Origin: Buxus sempervirens
Lineage: Eukaryota > Streptophyta > Magnoliopsida > Buxales > Buxaceae
Length of the DNA: 64,000 nucleotides
Reading direction: 5' to 3'
NCBI GenBank assembly: GCA_947561395.2
Contig: OX387190.1
Location: 42,148,392 to 42,212,391 of the forward strand
Below the pieces are notes generated by a model. The model was not told the DNA's origin, ran no database searches, and worked only from the letters and a program-made list of their open reading frames with translations. A program made the position numbers and the translations under genes. Each line of letters opens with the position of its first letter. The stretch's first letter is position 1. Positions 13,401-24,376 of this stretch are shown here, piece by piece.

Positions 13401-13709
13401 ACTGATTCAACCGAATAGCAAGGAACCATAAAGATAACTCCAATGATAAACTTTTGCTCCTGCAGATAAGACCAGAAAAGATAGGAAGCAATGTAAATAA
13501 ATGAGCAGATAAATCAGGTGCAGATGAAGAGAATACAGAGATGATAGATACTATATTACCTCAGGATTTTTATATGCTGAAAGGTGCTCAAATACGAGAT
13601 ATAATGACAATGAAAGAGTAAGAATTACAAAGGTGCCAGAAACCAGTGTTGCCCATGTCGGCGGTAAGTAATCTAGAACCATAAGATCAAGATATTCCGA
13701 TATCTTCAT
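1447..13709 (-). CDS. LAZ1: LAZ1-like DUF300 / TMEM184 (organic solute transporter alpha family) membrane protein
   Basis: Eight coding exons in transcript order: 13709-13560, 13459-13403, 11841-11733, 10148-9964, 9831-9743, 7120-6859, 3185-2934, 1803-1447; 1461 nt, 486 aa, the usual family length. The start ATG at 13709 has an in-frame TAA two codons upstream. The first half is a set of hydrophobic segments with family motifs (FEHLSAYKNPEEQKF, RDCYESFAMYCFGRYL, GERRTIEFME, NFSQSWALYCLVHFY, FLTWWQG). The last exon is a charged tail rich in basic and serine residues ending RGHRWVIKD, which matches LAZ1 more closely than its shorter homologues. In Arabidopsis LAZ1 is a tonoplast protein needed for acd11-type cell death and linked to brassinosteroid signalling (literature; function here is inferred). 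Introns 5, 6 and 3 are 2.6, 3.7 and 1.6 kb and hold repeats. A non-coding 5' exon near 15.36-15.44 kb is possible. Confidence 0.93.
3819..4950 (-). mobile_element. LTR-like repeat, probable solo LTR, copy 1 (LAZ1-like intron 6)
   Basis: A 1.13-kb non-coding repeat with a diverged second copy at 54633-55796. Read on the minus strand it begins TGTTAGGTTTAATATTTTAG and ends AAAGTCA, the TG...CA ends expected of a long terminal repeat. The flanks are GGTTT (3814-3818) and GGTTC (4951-4955), an imperfect 5-bp target duplication. Shared landmarks include CACCTAGAGGGGGGTGAATA near the left end and AAACCTAACA at the right end. No gag or pol is present, so a solo LTR is the simplest reading; a TRIM- or LARD-like element is the alternative. 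Its orientation matches the host gene. Confidence 0.55.
4601..4780. repeat. 62-bp tandem repeat, about 2.9 copies, inside the LTR-like repeat
   Basis: Units at 4601-4662, 4663-4724 and 4725-about 4780 start with AACGTTCGAA and share GGCCAGAGAACGTTGGTCGA and CTAGCCTCGGGTTT. The core CGTTCGAACG is a perfect palindrome and recurs just outside the array (about 4550-4565 and 4770-4785). Copy 2 of the LTR-like repeat has only degraded, irregular versions of this block. Confidence 0.8.
5145..5733. repeat. 297-bp tandem duplication in LAZ1-like intron 6
   Basis: Unit 1 (5145-5441) and unit 2 (5442-about 5733) are collinear with few differences; both contain GTGCCTCTCTCCACTTAAGC and GGTCAAGATGCCATTTTTGG. 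There is no coding potential. High similarity points to a recent local duplication. Confidence 0.85.
5790..6180 (+). mobile_element. RTE-type LINE fragment (degenerate 3' end of the RT ORF)
   Basis: In broken frames the plus strand reads SLRWCEHVQQTPKEA, then a charged stretch, then WKNKIHVAN followed by LGQGI. This is the order of the plant RTE LINE ORF C-terminus (RLRWFGHVQRRP...W+NRIHVADP...LGQG). Several stops and frameshifts show it is inactive. Boundaries are approximate. Confidence 0.6.
7391..7995. mobile_element. hAT-superfamily MITE with perfect 8-bp target duplication
   Basis: Terminal inverted repeats TAGGGGTGGCAATGGG (7391-7406) and its exact complement (7980-7995) are flanked by the identical 8-mer GTTAACAG at 7383-7390 and 7996-8003. 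An 8-bp TSD with TIRs of this type is diagnostic for hAT. The 605-bp element encodes no transposase. GC-rich subterminal arrays of GGGCTTGGGC / GGCCCGGCCC-type motifs flank an AT-rich centre. It sits in intron 5 of the LAZ1-like gene. Confidence 0.92.
8445..8850 (-). mobile_element. RTE-type LINE fragment, 3' end
   Basis: The minus strand encodes MKESRLRWFGHVKWRPSDAP, then RWRDKIRIADPAFLGTSF, the conserved C-terminus of plant RTE-clade LINE polyprotein, and ends in TGATGATGATG-type simple sequence (plus strand about 8446-8457), a 3' tail typical of RTE elements. Upstream frames show remnants of the preceding RT region but with stops. It is 5'-truncated and lies in intron 5 of the LAZ1-like gene. 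Confidence 0.8.
9186..9213. repeat. 28-nt poly-G tract
   Basis: An uninterrupted run of G on the plus strand in LAZ1-like intron 5. The host transcript would carry it as poly-C. The true length is uncertain because such tracts are error-prone in sequencing. Confidence 0.9.
10614..10733. repeat. 60-bp tandem duplication (partly diverged)
   Basis: ATATGGATTTCTCA followed by ACCTGCAAGCTGTCTATTT occurs twice at an offset of 60 bp in LAZ1-like intron 3. The second half of each unit is less similar. Non-coding. Confidence 0.7.
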
Positions 13710-15784
13710 CAGTTAAAATAGCTTTCAACTGCCCTATATTCTCACAAATAGCCAGCATAATGGAATCACAGGTTCCCAGAATTGAATACTTCTATGATGA
13801 TCAACATCTGATGGCATAATATTGCCAAGTGGACCTACAGAAATACATAACAAATTATCCCTGAGAGTGAAATCCAAATATAAACTATCAAGCACAAATT
13901 GATGGGTATGTGCATCAAAAACAAAGAAAATAAAGGAAAAAAAAAAAAGATAGAAAATAAATAACAGGTCAAAGGTATGAGACTCATTTAAAAAAAATTA
14001 AAGGAAGATGAAAAAGAACGATAAAAAAAAAAAGAAAAAAATAAGATACCAGTATAAAAGAATGACCCTTGGAACAAAAACTTTTCTTGCCAAAAACAAA
14101 CCCTTTTTCTCCATTCATTGGTTTGTACCTAATAAATACATCTGGTAGAACAAAGCATTAACTGTATTTGTTGTTGAAATCATACATTTCGACACAGTTC
14201 ACCCTATGTCAACTCATCTTGTATGAAAGTTCATGTTTGACTCTTGTGCTTCGTAAAGTAAATCTTACAATTCACAATTTGATATTACGAATCATATGCT
14301 TTGACTCGATAACACCAAGACAAATCGAGCTTGTTTACAGATAAAAAAAAGCATTTAAATATACATATATGAAAAAAATTTGACTAGATATAGATAAAGA
14401 AGCATAGCTTGCTTGTTTTAACAACAGAAGAAGTTGTCATAAGAAATTCAAAAACCAAAAATCCAAATGCTACCTCTGATAAATTGCTATGAATCATACA
14501 TACTACAACTTGATTCTTAGTGGCACCTTACATTTTTTACTCAAATTACAATTTGACAGCCTCAATATCCAGTACTTTCCTAAAAATGTCTATTGGGAAA
14601 TCCAAAGCCTATTGAATGATGTTTTGATCCTTAGGCCCTGGAATTGGAGGAACAGCCATATATTCTAGGAGGTTTTAGGTGCTAGCAGTTTCTTGTTTCC
14701 AAAACTTTTCTGGTAACTCAGAAACATGATATGGAGAATAAAATTCATGGAATAATTCACCCTTTCGTATGACAATCAATTATAGCTCTCTGATTTTAAA
14801 CAAGATTGCGGGCCTGCAACTTCAAACTTAAGAAAATCAATGAAAACTTGTGATGCTTCTATATGGCTAGACAAATAATTCAGTGCTGCAGATGCAAGGT
14901 TAGACCGCCGAAAATAACCAGGAGTTTTCAAACCCACGGAGCTATCTGGCAAAGGAACAAAAATAGGAAGGGCTTAAATGGGTACAACAGTGATACATAT
15001 AAGAAGCCGCGTGCCAGTTTTCTGCTCCGAATCGGTCTGTGACACGATCCATCTCCAAATTTTCAGAAAGTGGTTCATAATATCAGAGCCAATTGAATTT
15101 AACATCAAAAGAGAAAACAAAACCCTTATTGTTAAACAACAACAATAAAACCAAAGAAACCGATCATATCAATACATGACTGACAGAGGATAATCCAACT
15201 GATCCGAAGACGCACACCAGACCAACGGACATTCTCTGGTTGATCAATGTCGTGAAGTCTTGAAAGGAAATCGAAATTGTTCGATATAATCCGCCATTAT
15301 ATTTGAAAAAAATACGATTAAAATAAAAACTATTAATCAAACGAATGGAGATTGAGAGACCTGATCAGGAACCTTGATCAGACGAAACCCTATTTGTCTT
15401 CCTTTCACTCGCCGTGTGCGTCCTATGACCAAACGATAGAGAGCACCAATACCTGTTATTATTGTTTTTTGTTTATTTGTTATTTTTTGGTAGGGGCATA
15501 GGACATTAACTAGTATTGACCGTTAATGCGAGAATTGGCAACTTGATTTTATCGTGCACTCAAGGGTGGCGTATACCAACGCTATTGTCATTGTTAACCA
15601 ACGCCTTCCACGTGGAAAGATGCTAAAGATTGATTTTGTTCATTCAAATTTGAAATTGACAAAGCGTGAGTTGTATCTACAGTGCACTACGCTTGCAAGG
15701 CTTAGTTGAGCGGATAATTGGACAAATTACCCGTATATTTGCCCACCAACTAACATCCCATATTTAAGAAAAGGTTCTTAGTTT
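13710..15784. other. 5' region of LAZ1-like: UTR, probable UTR introns and promoter
   Basis: No open frame here resembles a known protein. On the minus strand a plausible non-coding first exon ends near 15363 at a CAG|GTCTCT donor, with promoter sequence to its right. The rest is AT-rich and without recognisable element ends. Confidence 0.4.
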
Positions 15785-16297
15785 TAAGACTGGCAATGAG
15801 TCAAATACGGTATGGATCTACCATGATCTGAATTCGAATCGAAAATAAAAATCCAATATTCGAATTCGATCCGAAATCCGACGAATGTTTTATACATGAA
15901 TCCGAATTCGAAAGCGAATTTATATACTGTATCCGAATTCGAAATTCGACCAAATATATAACTGAAATCCAAATTATATCCGATTTGAACTTAAAACTCA
16001 AGAGTCAAGTTTAATTATTAAAGCAAATTTTAACTATCAAAACTAATGAACTATATAAATATTAAAGCAAGACACGAGTAAAGATAGTTCAATCATAGTT
16101 TATACAAAGTTTACTAACAGTTTAATGAAAAGTATATGTTGATTTCGGTTCGGATCGGATATGGACAAATTCGAATTCGGATCCGAAATCCAATATTCGT
16201 ATTCGAACCATGGATCTATGTCTCATATCCGAATTCGAGATTTTCATATCAGAATCAGGTCGAATTTGGATATATATCCGACCCATTGTCAGCCCGA
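15785..16297. mobile_element. hAT-type MITE with 8-bp target duplication and ATCCGAATTCG arrays
   Basis: The 8-mer CTTAGTTT is duplicated at 15777-15784 and 16298-16305. The ends are imperfect inverted repeats: TAAGACTGGCAATGAGTC at the left against TCGGGCTGACAATGGGTC (complement of the right end). Both subterminal regions are packed with ATCCGAATTCGAAAT-type motifs, in opposite orientation on the two sides. The short frames here come from these repeats. No transposase is encoded. Confidence 0.82.
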
Positions 16298-16939
16298 CTT
16301 AGTTTCTCAACTACTAATAAAGAAGATCCAATATCTATTTTTTATTTTTTCAAAAAACTTGCAAAAGATCAATTGGCCGTTAAAAGAGAAGCAATGGGCT
16401 TTGGGTTGAGACATGTATATTGGTCTCTTTATTTAACGTGATTTATGTATGCACAGATTATAGTATCCATGCTTTGCACCATTGCATAAACCAAAAATAA
16501 TAGTAGAAACAAGAAAGAGCTCGGTTGTTCCTCAAGAAAAATAAGGGTATGAGTATATATATATATATAGTTTTGAATTTTTTAATCTTATATTAATAAT
16601 GCCTTTACAATAAATAGTAAGGATTTTTTGGAAAGTCATGCATAACTTTTATTGACATGCTTCCAAAGGCCCTATTCTCATTATACATGAAATAAAACCG
16701 ACCCAAGTTATGCTTGTGTATTTATGATGTGTAGCGGAACATGTGTATCAAAGGTTTTCAGAGCAAATTTGAAATCCCATTGGAATTACTTCTACTTTTA
16801 CTTTAAACCCATGGATAGCTATGTGAAGGCTTCCCATATATTTCCACGTGCTCGCTAGCAAGTTGGATTGAGTCTCAATCGCTTTAGATTTGACTCAAAC
16901 TAAAATCAATTAACCCAAGTTAAGTTTTGCTTATATGAA
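16298..16939. other. Intergenic, nothing recognised
   Basis: AT-rich sequence between two MITEs, with a short (TA)n run near 16556. I see no gene and no further element ends. Confidence 0.5.
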
Positions 16940-17095
16940 GGATTCACATCACCTGATGGGCACCCAGCAGCCAGTGGAAATTATAAAGTCAGGGCTAGTG
17001 GAAATCATATAGCTCAAATGGGACAGTGATGTGGCCCTGTCCCATTTGTTGCTAGGCACCCAGCAGTGCTGGGCGCCCAGCAGGTGATCTGAATC
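16940..17095. mobile_element. Mutator-like MITE, about 155 bp, with 9-bp target duplication
   Basis: TTATATGAA occurs at 16931-16939 and 17096-17104. Inside it the ends are inverted repeats: GATTCACATCACCTGATGGG at the left and the complement of GATTCAGATCACCTGCTGGG at the right. The 9-bp TSD is typical of the Mutator superfamily. Smaller palindromes (CTGGGCGCCCAG at the right end; TGGGACAG...CTGTCCCA in the middle) mean a single strand would fold along nearly its full length. Confidence 0.82.
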
Positions 17096-17104
17096 TTATA
17101 TGAA

Positions 17105-17909
17105 AACTGAAATTATTGAGATAGGAATCATTTCTACCGAGATTTTTTTAGTCTTGGATCCAAGTTAAATATATTTCCTACCAAAGGGGGAACAAAAAGG
17201 TTGATAGAAAAATTTTAAATATAAAAAAGGTAAATTTTTTTTAAGCGTCATATATATATTTAGAAATTATAAAAGTCATCATAAGAATTGTATTTATATT
17301 ATTCTTATTTATACAATACTTGTTAAAATAAAATAAAATTTTAACAATATATATGAATATTATGCATGTAATGGTGGCGGATTAAAATTTAGTTTAGGAA
17401 AAATTGAAATGCATTAATACTATGCGTCTAATGGGGATACTAAAATCAAGTCTAACTATACTAAATGTCAAACCATGCAAAGATTGCACAAGCTTTAGCA
17501 CAAAACCAACCAGAAGAAAGCCTTGGGCTTAAAAAACAAGCTCAAACCAAACCGAAATCATAACCAATTGATAAGCTTAGGCTCTTAATTGGGTTAGGGT
17601 AGTGAAAACTTATAGCTCTATAAATAGTTTCATACACATGGGTATTAAGTTGGCTTGAAATCTCAACAAACCTTGGAGCCTTTGTGAGATGCTGCTACTT
17701 GCAATATCTTATGGCGGTTGCATCTTCAAAATAACATTTCACATTTTAAATTGTAAAAAGAATTACGTAGAATACCGCAAGTGGCGTCCGCCGCCGCTGT
17801 TGCAGACTATTTCATCCTATTAACTCCATACATAAACAAATATATTATTTGTTTTTATTTTTAGTTTTGTCGTTGGTAGTTAGTTTTCTCAGTTAGCTGT
17901 GACTCGTGA
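17105..17909. other. Intergenic, nothing recognised
   Basis: AT-rich sequence with no ORF of recognisable family and no paired terminal repeats that I could find. Confidence 0.5.
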
Positions 17910-17918
17910 GTCGTGACT

Positions 17919-18279
17919 AAGGTTTACAATTTCGGCGGCACTCTGTGAAATTTTGGTTCTTGGACCCTCAGCGATGCGTTTCGCCAGGGGAAATCGCTCT
18001 AGGCGCATTTTTGGTGACTTGACCGAAATTTCGATGATTTGTCACCGAAATGGGGTGGCATGCCGAGCGAAACGGGAAAAAATGTATTTTTTATTGGCAA
18101 ATCGAACCGCGCGTGCCGCCGAAATTTCCCTAAAAGCAGAAAAAAACCAAAATTTACCAATTTTTTTGTTTTTTTTGTATTTTTCTGCCGTTTCGACGGC
18201 ATGTCGCCAGCGTGCCGCCGAAATTTTGTTTTGGCTAATGGGCGGCACGCCCAATCAGCACCGAAATTACAAACCTTTG
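17919..18279. mobile_element. Mutator-like MITE with TTTCGGCGGCA motif arrays
   Basis: Imperfect inverted ends, AAGGTTTACAATTTCGGCGG at the left and the complement of CAAAGGTTTGTAATTTCGGT at the right, are flanked by GTCGTGACT (17910-17918) and GTCGTGACC (18280-18288), a 9-bp TSD with one mismatch. The interior repeats CGAAATTTC and GCCGCCGAAATT in both orientations, which produces four overlapping meaningless ORFs. It lies 336 bp upstream of the phosphoserine phosphatase start codon and so may sit within its promoter. Confidence 0.75.
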
Positions 18280-18614
18280 GTCGTGACCCGTAAGCGTTAG
18301 CGCTGCTTGTGTTACCAATGATTGGAATGCTTGACGAGAGGAGCCACTTCCAAGGGTTGTTTTGTCATTTAATTACAAAGTTTAAGCTGCGGTTCTTCTT
18401 CTTTGTCACTCCGATCTGTTTTGTAAATTTAATTACCAAAAGAAAAAAGATCTGTTTTGAAAATTTAACCCAACTAGCCACCAACCCAAGTGTAGACTGT
18501 CGTTTTGATCTCAGTAGATCGTATCAAGCCTCGAAGGATTCATATTTTCATCCGTTTATCTCATTAGTAGCAGGTGCCATCTCTTCAAGTAGGGATTAAT
18601 TCCGTTTTATTCGG

Positions 18615-21600
18615 ATGGAAGGGTTGATGAGCGTACGTTCCTTTGCAGTTTATTCTGAATCCAGTCGCCATTACACCTTTCTTCGTTCAATTTGTCATCT
18701 GCGCTTATCGAAAATTTCATATAGAAATCATCGCGTCCCGAAGAGACAATATAAACCATTCACAGCCATTGCGGCTCTAAATCAACCCGTAGAAGCCTCA
18801 TCAATGGCTCGCTTCGACAACACTCGTCCTTCTAAAGGTTACTACTCATACCTAACAAATCAAGAAATATCAAATGATATATGATGTTGGAAATTTGAGC
18901 TGTGGATTTCAGAAAATGATCAAGTTCGGAACTGTCGTGCCTGATTAATGGTTTATTGCTTACTTAATAGAGGTTCTCGAGATCTGGCGAAATGCTGATT
19001 CCGTCTGCTTTGATGTGGATAGCACTGTATGCCTTGATGAAGGTATTGATGAACTTGCCGAGTTTTGTGGAGCTGGAAAGGCCGTTGCTGAGTGGACCGC
19101 AAGGTTTCGCGTTGTACTGTTCTTTTTCATGTCATGTTTAAAAATTATGGAGAATTTTCCTTTTTCTCTGATTTATCTCTGTTGGATTCTTTCAGGGCGA
19201 TGAGCGGATCTGTTCCTTTCGAGGAGGCGCTGGCTGCTAGACTCTCATTGTTTAATCCATCCCTGTCCCAGGTCCAGGATTTTGTTGAAACGAGACCGCC
19301 TAGGTACGAAATCTCCAATTATGATTTTCTCGAGTGGGTTGTCTTGCAGATTTGTTGACATCATTGCCAATATGGTTTGTTTGCTGTAGCTATTTCCTCA
19401 GTCCTTCCTCATACACTATCTGCGAGGCAAAATTCGTGAGGCATTCTCTGGCCTTTACATTTGGAATCTTGCTATTTTGACCATTATAATTCCTGCAACT
19501 GAAGATCAAAATTTAGCATAAGCATGGCACTTGTTCTCATTTCAGGTTTCTAACAGAGAATTCCCTTTTGTCCTTAAGATGAATCAAACATGGTGAAATT
19601 TTGCCATCGCTCAACATGATTTTTCCTAAGCTGACATGGATGAAACTTAGGAAATGATCTAGTTTTTGCTTAAATATAGCTCTGTTCTAGAAGGTTCAAA
19701 CACTTCATTTCGTATCTCAAAGTCTTAATATGCTATTAGTTTTGAGTTATGATATCTATTGGTTTGTAAAATCTTAATATGCTATTAGTTTTTGAGTTAT
19801 GATATCTATTGGTTTGTATTGTGTCAATACAAGTATCATTTCTATTAACTAATGGGTGAATTATCATTTCTATTATGCTTCGGAGATTTTGTAGAATATT
19901 TGTTTAATGTTGTCAAATAAAGTAGGTTATGGATTATAAAGTCTAAGCATTTAGAAAATCAATTAAAAAAAGGGAGAGGAAAACAATCCGCTCTTATGAT
20001 GCAGTTACATCTATTATTTTGGTACTTCATAGACTAGTAGTGATGCTTCGCCACCTTCTGCTCACAATTTTTTCGTTTTTTATTTAATTAGTAGTTGTAA
20101 AAATTAACGGGAATTGGAGAAAAAAAAAAGGGTTGATACAAGAAATAGCATGGAAAGTGCCAGAAAAGAACAGAAGCAGGGTACAGGGGAGATAGAATTT
20201 ACAGAAAAAGATAAAAACTGACAGCAGCCAGAAAATCACATTCGAATCAGGAGATCTGATCCCAAAAGTAATCGAGCCTCACAATAGATCACTATTTTTG
20301 TCAGTCTGATTAGTGCAATATTTTGTATGATGACTATAGGACTTGGTTCATGGTGGTTCCATTTTAGATTAAAATTTTTAATGTTTCTGACTTTGATGTA
20401 TTATATGTAGGATCACTCCAGGCATGTATGAATTGGTTGAGAAGCTAAAGGCTAATAGTACCAATATTTATCTGATTTCTGGAGGTTTTCGTCAAATGAT
20501 CAATGTATGTTGCTAAACTCTGGATAAATGGCTATGAACTAGTGATTCATTTATTTATATTTTTGATAAAAATGATACTTAATTATATGCAAAGAAAGGA
20601 ATTACAAGAAGGTCAATCATGTCCAACAGAAAGTTAAGTACACTGGGATTAATCCAGGCTCCCCTATCCCACCAGAAAACCACATCCCAACAGAAGGCCA
20701 CAGCTCCACTGTACTCACTTTTTTTTTTCTATTTTGTTGTTGGGGTGGGTGGGTGGGTGTGCATGTGTGGTTGGGGGGGGGGGGGGGGGGGGGGGGGGTG
20801 GGGTTGGGGTGTGGGGTTGGTGTGGTTGTATCCTACACTGGTCCAGGGCAACATGGTCAAGCTTCCCTTCCCTATCCCATCTCAACATACACCTAGACTC
20901 CCACCCAACTCATTATAGTCATGACAGTCTGCCCTCCTCTTCAATCATCTCATCTGATGGCAATACACAGAACTTGGCACTTGATTGAATGAAGTGTTCA
21001 ATTCAAGGGCAACTGCTTTCGCTTTGTTCACGAGATGGTGGAGTTTCCATGAACTGATATTGAGTTTCTGATCCACTTGATTACAGTGCTTAAGTGACCT
21101 TCCACTTCTAAATTATGTAGTCCCAAAGACACGGCTTTTAACAAACCTGTTAGGCAAGCAATAAATTTAGCTCTAATGGTATCTTCTTGTCCAACTGGAA
21201 CAGAATAGGCATGCACAATCTCTTGAAGATGATTTCTAAACAACAGCCCAATTCCAAATGATCTGGATTACTTAGTGAGCACCCATCAAAATTAAGCTTG
21301 GCAACTCCAGTTGGGAGAGGAGTTTCCATGCTACACATCTACAGACCCAGGACTAGAGGAGGAACAAAAAAATCCCCATTGTCTAGTGATCTCATCTGCT
21401 CCAAAACCTTGAATTCTGGACAGTTCCAACTTCCAGGGCCCAGCTAGCTACTGACACCTTTTTAGTTTCAATCATCATACTCATGTAGGATCTTCCATCT
21501 TTAAAAATTCTGTTGGTCCTCTCTTTCCTAATATGACCAAGTACTGCTAAAGCTCCATACTCCAAGAGGATCCAGGTAGAAGCATCCAATAGATTGTATT

Positions 21601-24376
21601 TTTTCTTCTTCCCGATCGTTGCTTCTCAACTCTTATCCTATAAAGTTCAATCATGCTTGCCATAATATAGATGATACTATAGATATATAAATTGGCATTC
21701 TAGGCATTTTATTTCCTCTCTTGCCAAATGAACAAATGGTTCATTTATTTCTCATTTAATAATTCCTCATAGCATCAATTCCTTATATAGATGATACTAT
21801 AGATATATAAATTGGCATTCTAGGGATTTTATATCCTCTCTTTCCAAATGAAGAAATGGTTCATTTATTTCTCATTTAAGAATTCCTCATAGTATCAATT
21901 CCTTATTACAAATTAATTATTGTAAGATAACCTCTTAGATGCTACTTTGTATCATATGACTTATTTGTTTTTGTCCATGGATTGTGTGAATGGTTACAAT
22001 ACCTTGTTATTTTAAGATGGCATTTTGGCAACCCCATTGGAGACCAGGTGGGAAGTGGGTGTACAGGCTTGAAACATAGTTATAACCTGAGCATCATGGA
22101 TAAAATTCCTCAAGTTTCAATTTATATATCTATATTCTTGTATGTATAATGGCATGCATGCTTATACTTGATCGGATAGGAGTTGAGAAGCAGCAGTCTG
22201 GAAGAAGAAAAAATGACATCTATTGGATGCCTTAACCTTGATCCTTTTTGCAGTACTTGCATATGTATTTTTCTTACTAAACAACCAAACTATGTGAAGA
22301 TGCTCTGAATATTTATTAGCAATATTAAATGTTTGCGGATTAAAGTGCCTATATAATATTCCTGCATCATCACATGGGTGTGCGAAAAATTGGATACAAG
22401 AATCCTTTCCATAGACCTAAAATCTGGCTTGTGTGCAGTGTATATGTCATAAGACACTTAGTTAAATTCTTCACCGGCTGCCTAGACAATGCAGGTCCCC
22501 TTCTTTACTTGGTCTTATGACTTGGAATGTACAGACATCGGTTTTGAATCCCTTGCATGTTCCAACTTGTTTGTTGTTTACATAGTTCTTTCATTCCCTT
22601 TTTAGAGGTTATCACTTTTCTATAGTGGTCACTCTGGAGTTTCAATGTTGGCAATCATTCTACTAGGTTAGGAGCCACCTGCTTGAGCTTATATTCTCAT
22701 AAAATAAACAGCTTGTTTATCTACTTTCTGGTGGATCCTGAATTCTGCCTAAATCCAGTACAGCATGGTGTTAAAGGCCCATATGAGATAAATATCTTAT
22801 GTTTAGTTTCCAGCTAACATTTACCTATCATTTCACAGATTTAGTGGAAAGAAATTTTGTTTTCAACAGTATTAAATGCGTAACTTTCTTCAAAACCAGC
22901 CTGTTGCATCAATACTTGGGATTCCACCTGAAAACATTTTTGCCAATCAACTATTGTTTGGAAGTTTGGGGGAGTTTCGTGGATTTGACATAAATGAGCC
23001 TACCTCAAGGAGTGGTGGGAAAGCTACTGCAGTTCAACAAATAAGGAAGGTTGATCTTCGAGGAATTTATTCTTTTGTTGATTTGTCAGTCTCTCTCCTT
23101 TTTTCTCTCTATTTCAATTTTGCTGATCATAACCTACTTTGCAGGCCTGTCAATACAAGTCACTAGTCATGATTGGAGATGGTGCAACTGACCTTGAGGT
23201 AAAGAAATTTATCTGAGCTTTTTTTCTTTCTGTGCAGGTGAAATGAAATTTAGCAGGACTAGAACCAATTACCATGAATTTTTTTCATCTTGCTATAGGT
23301 ATTTTTGTGGGCAAAAATGCAATTGAATATATTTTTATTTTACAATGATGTACTGTAGAATTTACAACTCAAGTGACCACAAAGAACACAGTCAGAAACC
23401 AAGAGAGAATCCCAATAACTGCCCACCCAAAACACTTTGGTTGAACAACTCCAGCTCTGGAATGACAGACTTAAACCCCAGCACTGAGCTATTTTCCTAT
23501 CAAAGGGGATATCCAAAATAGATTCCTTAGAACTAAAAAATCTTAGTGATACCTCCGTTCAGATTAGCCTTACTAAATCTTGTGGAGTTCTATCCCTTTT
23601 CTGAAAGATTCTACAATTTTTTTCTATCCAAATATAGTAGATCACTGATGAAAAGCAGGCTTTTGTGGTACTTGACATGAGTTTCTTCCTTCTGGTTGCC
23701 CAAGAATAGAATTCCTCCCATGAGTCAGTTATAGGTATTTGGAGCAAAAAAAGTGTGCACAAGTCAGTTGTATTGTTATCCCAGTTATCAAAATTTCAGG
23801 TGTCCAAATCAATAGTTTTACAGCAGGACATAACAAATTTCATCAACTCTACCCTGAGTCACATTGAATAAATTTATATCCTATGACAACATAGGAGATA
23901 GATCAAGAGATAACTAGTTTGCTTAATTGCATATTTGCTCCAAGGTCTCTCAAAGAAACAGTCTACTTTCAGAAATCTCCATAACCAGTTACTCATTACG
24001 TTTAAATATAGGGCCTATCAATGGGTCGATCCATTGAAAGAGACATACTGTACAGAATAATTGAAGATAAAAAAATTTCAGGAAAACTAAAATTTATAAA
24101 ATTCGTACGCTTGGCAAGTAGTAATGGATAATGGCTTTTTTGTACCCAAAAAAAGGAAAAAGGGATAATTATATTCTTATACAAGGTAATCAAATCTTGA
24201 ACAGGCACGCTTCCTTCCAATCATGATATTCTCTTTTCAATGTTGTATAGGCCCGTAAACCAGGTGGTGCTGACTTGTTCATTTGCTATGTGGGAGTTCA
24301 ACTTCGAGAACCTGTGGCGGAAAAAGCTGATTGGGTCGTTGCTGATTTCCAGGATTTGATAAATTCCCTGCAATAG
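18615..24376 (+). CDS. PSP: Phosphoserine phosphatase, plastid-targeted
   Basis: Seven exons: 18615-18837, 18971-19103, 19196-19303, 20411-20504, 22900-23049, 23145-23198, 24251-24376; 888 nt, 295 aa, the length of the Arabidopsis enzyme. It hydrolyses 3-phosphoserine to serine, the last step of the phosphorylated pathway. HAD-superfamily motifs are intact: nucleophile/acid Asp89 and Asp91 in FDVDST, Ser178 in LISGGF, the basic motif around RSGGK, and Asp248/Asp252 in IGDGATD. The first 70 or so residues are rich in Ser, Arg and hydroxylated residues and poor in acidic ones, as in a chloroplast transit peptide. The next ATG (MSVRSF) is an alternative start that changes little. Introns 4 and 6 (2.4 and 1.05 kb) hold L1-type LINE fragments. 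Confidence 0.95.
19722..19818. repeat. Short tandem duplication in PSP intron 3
   Basis: CTTAATATGCTATTAGTTTT and GAGTTATGATATCTATTGG occur twice in a row with an offset of about 58 bp. Non-coding. Confidence 0.7.
20560..21600 (-). mobile_element. L1-type LINE fragment (RNase H-like C-terminus) in PSP intron 4
   Basis: Minus-strand frames at 21589-21392, 21338-21150 and 21243-21028 read in order: a zinc-binding/RT-tail piece (VLGHIRKERTNRIFKDGRSY), the start of an RNase H-like domain (GVAKLNFDGCSLSNPDHL) and its continuation (LFRNHLQEIVHAYSVPVG, then AVSLGLHNLEVEGHLSTVIK). This order is that of plant non-LTR elements with a C-terminal RNase H. Frames are shifted between pieces, so it is dead. 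The left end runs to a TTTTTGATAAAAA-like tail near 20560. It is antisense to PSP. Confidence 0.75.
20773..20798. repeat. 26-nt poly-G tract in a G/T-rich stretch
   Basis: An uninterrupted G run inside the L1 fragment's 3' region in PSP intron 4, with further G-rich sequence on both sides (about 20740-20825). The glycine- and tryptophan-rich frames here are artefacts of it. Confidence 0.9.
21666..21905. repeat. 120-bp tandem duplication in PSP intron 4
   Basis: Units 21666-21785 and 21786-21905 are nearly identical, both starting TATAGATGATACTATAGATA and containing AAATGGTTCATTTATTTCTC. Non-coding. Confidence 0.88.
23400..23960 (-). mobile_element. L1-type LINE fragment (zf-RVT region) in PSP intron 6
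   Basis: The minus-strand frame at 23762-23559 reads SWEEFYSWATRRKKLMSST, then KACFSSVIYYIWIEKNCRIF and RTPQDLVRLI, the pattern of the reverse-transcriptase zinc-binding region of plant LINEs. Flanking frames contain weaker remnants. It is truncated at both ends and antisense to PSP. Confidence 0.65.

Noticed and set aside
17953..18300. Four overlapping ORFs of 67-115 codons
   Set aside because: All fall within a Mutator-like MITE and result from its inverted CGAAATTTC repeats.
20619..20988. Glycine/tryptophan-rich open frames around the poly-G tract
   Set aside because: They are produced by the G run and adjacent G/T-rich sequence in a PSP intron; no family similarity and no splice context.
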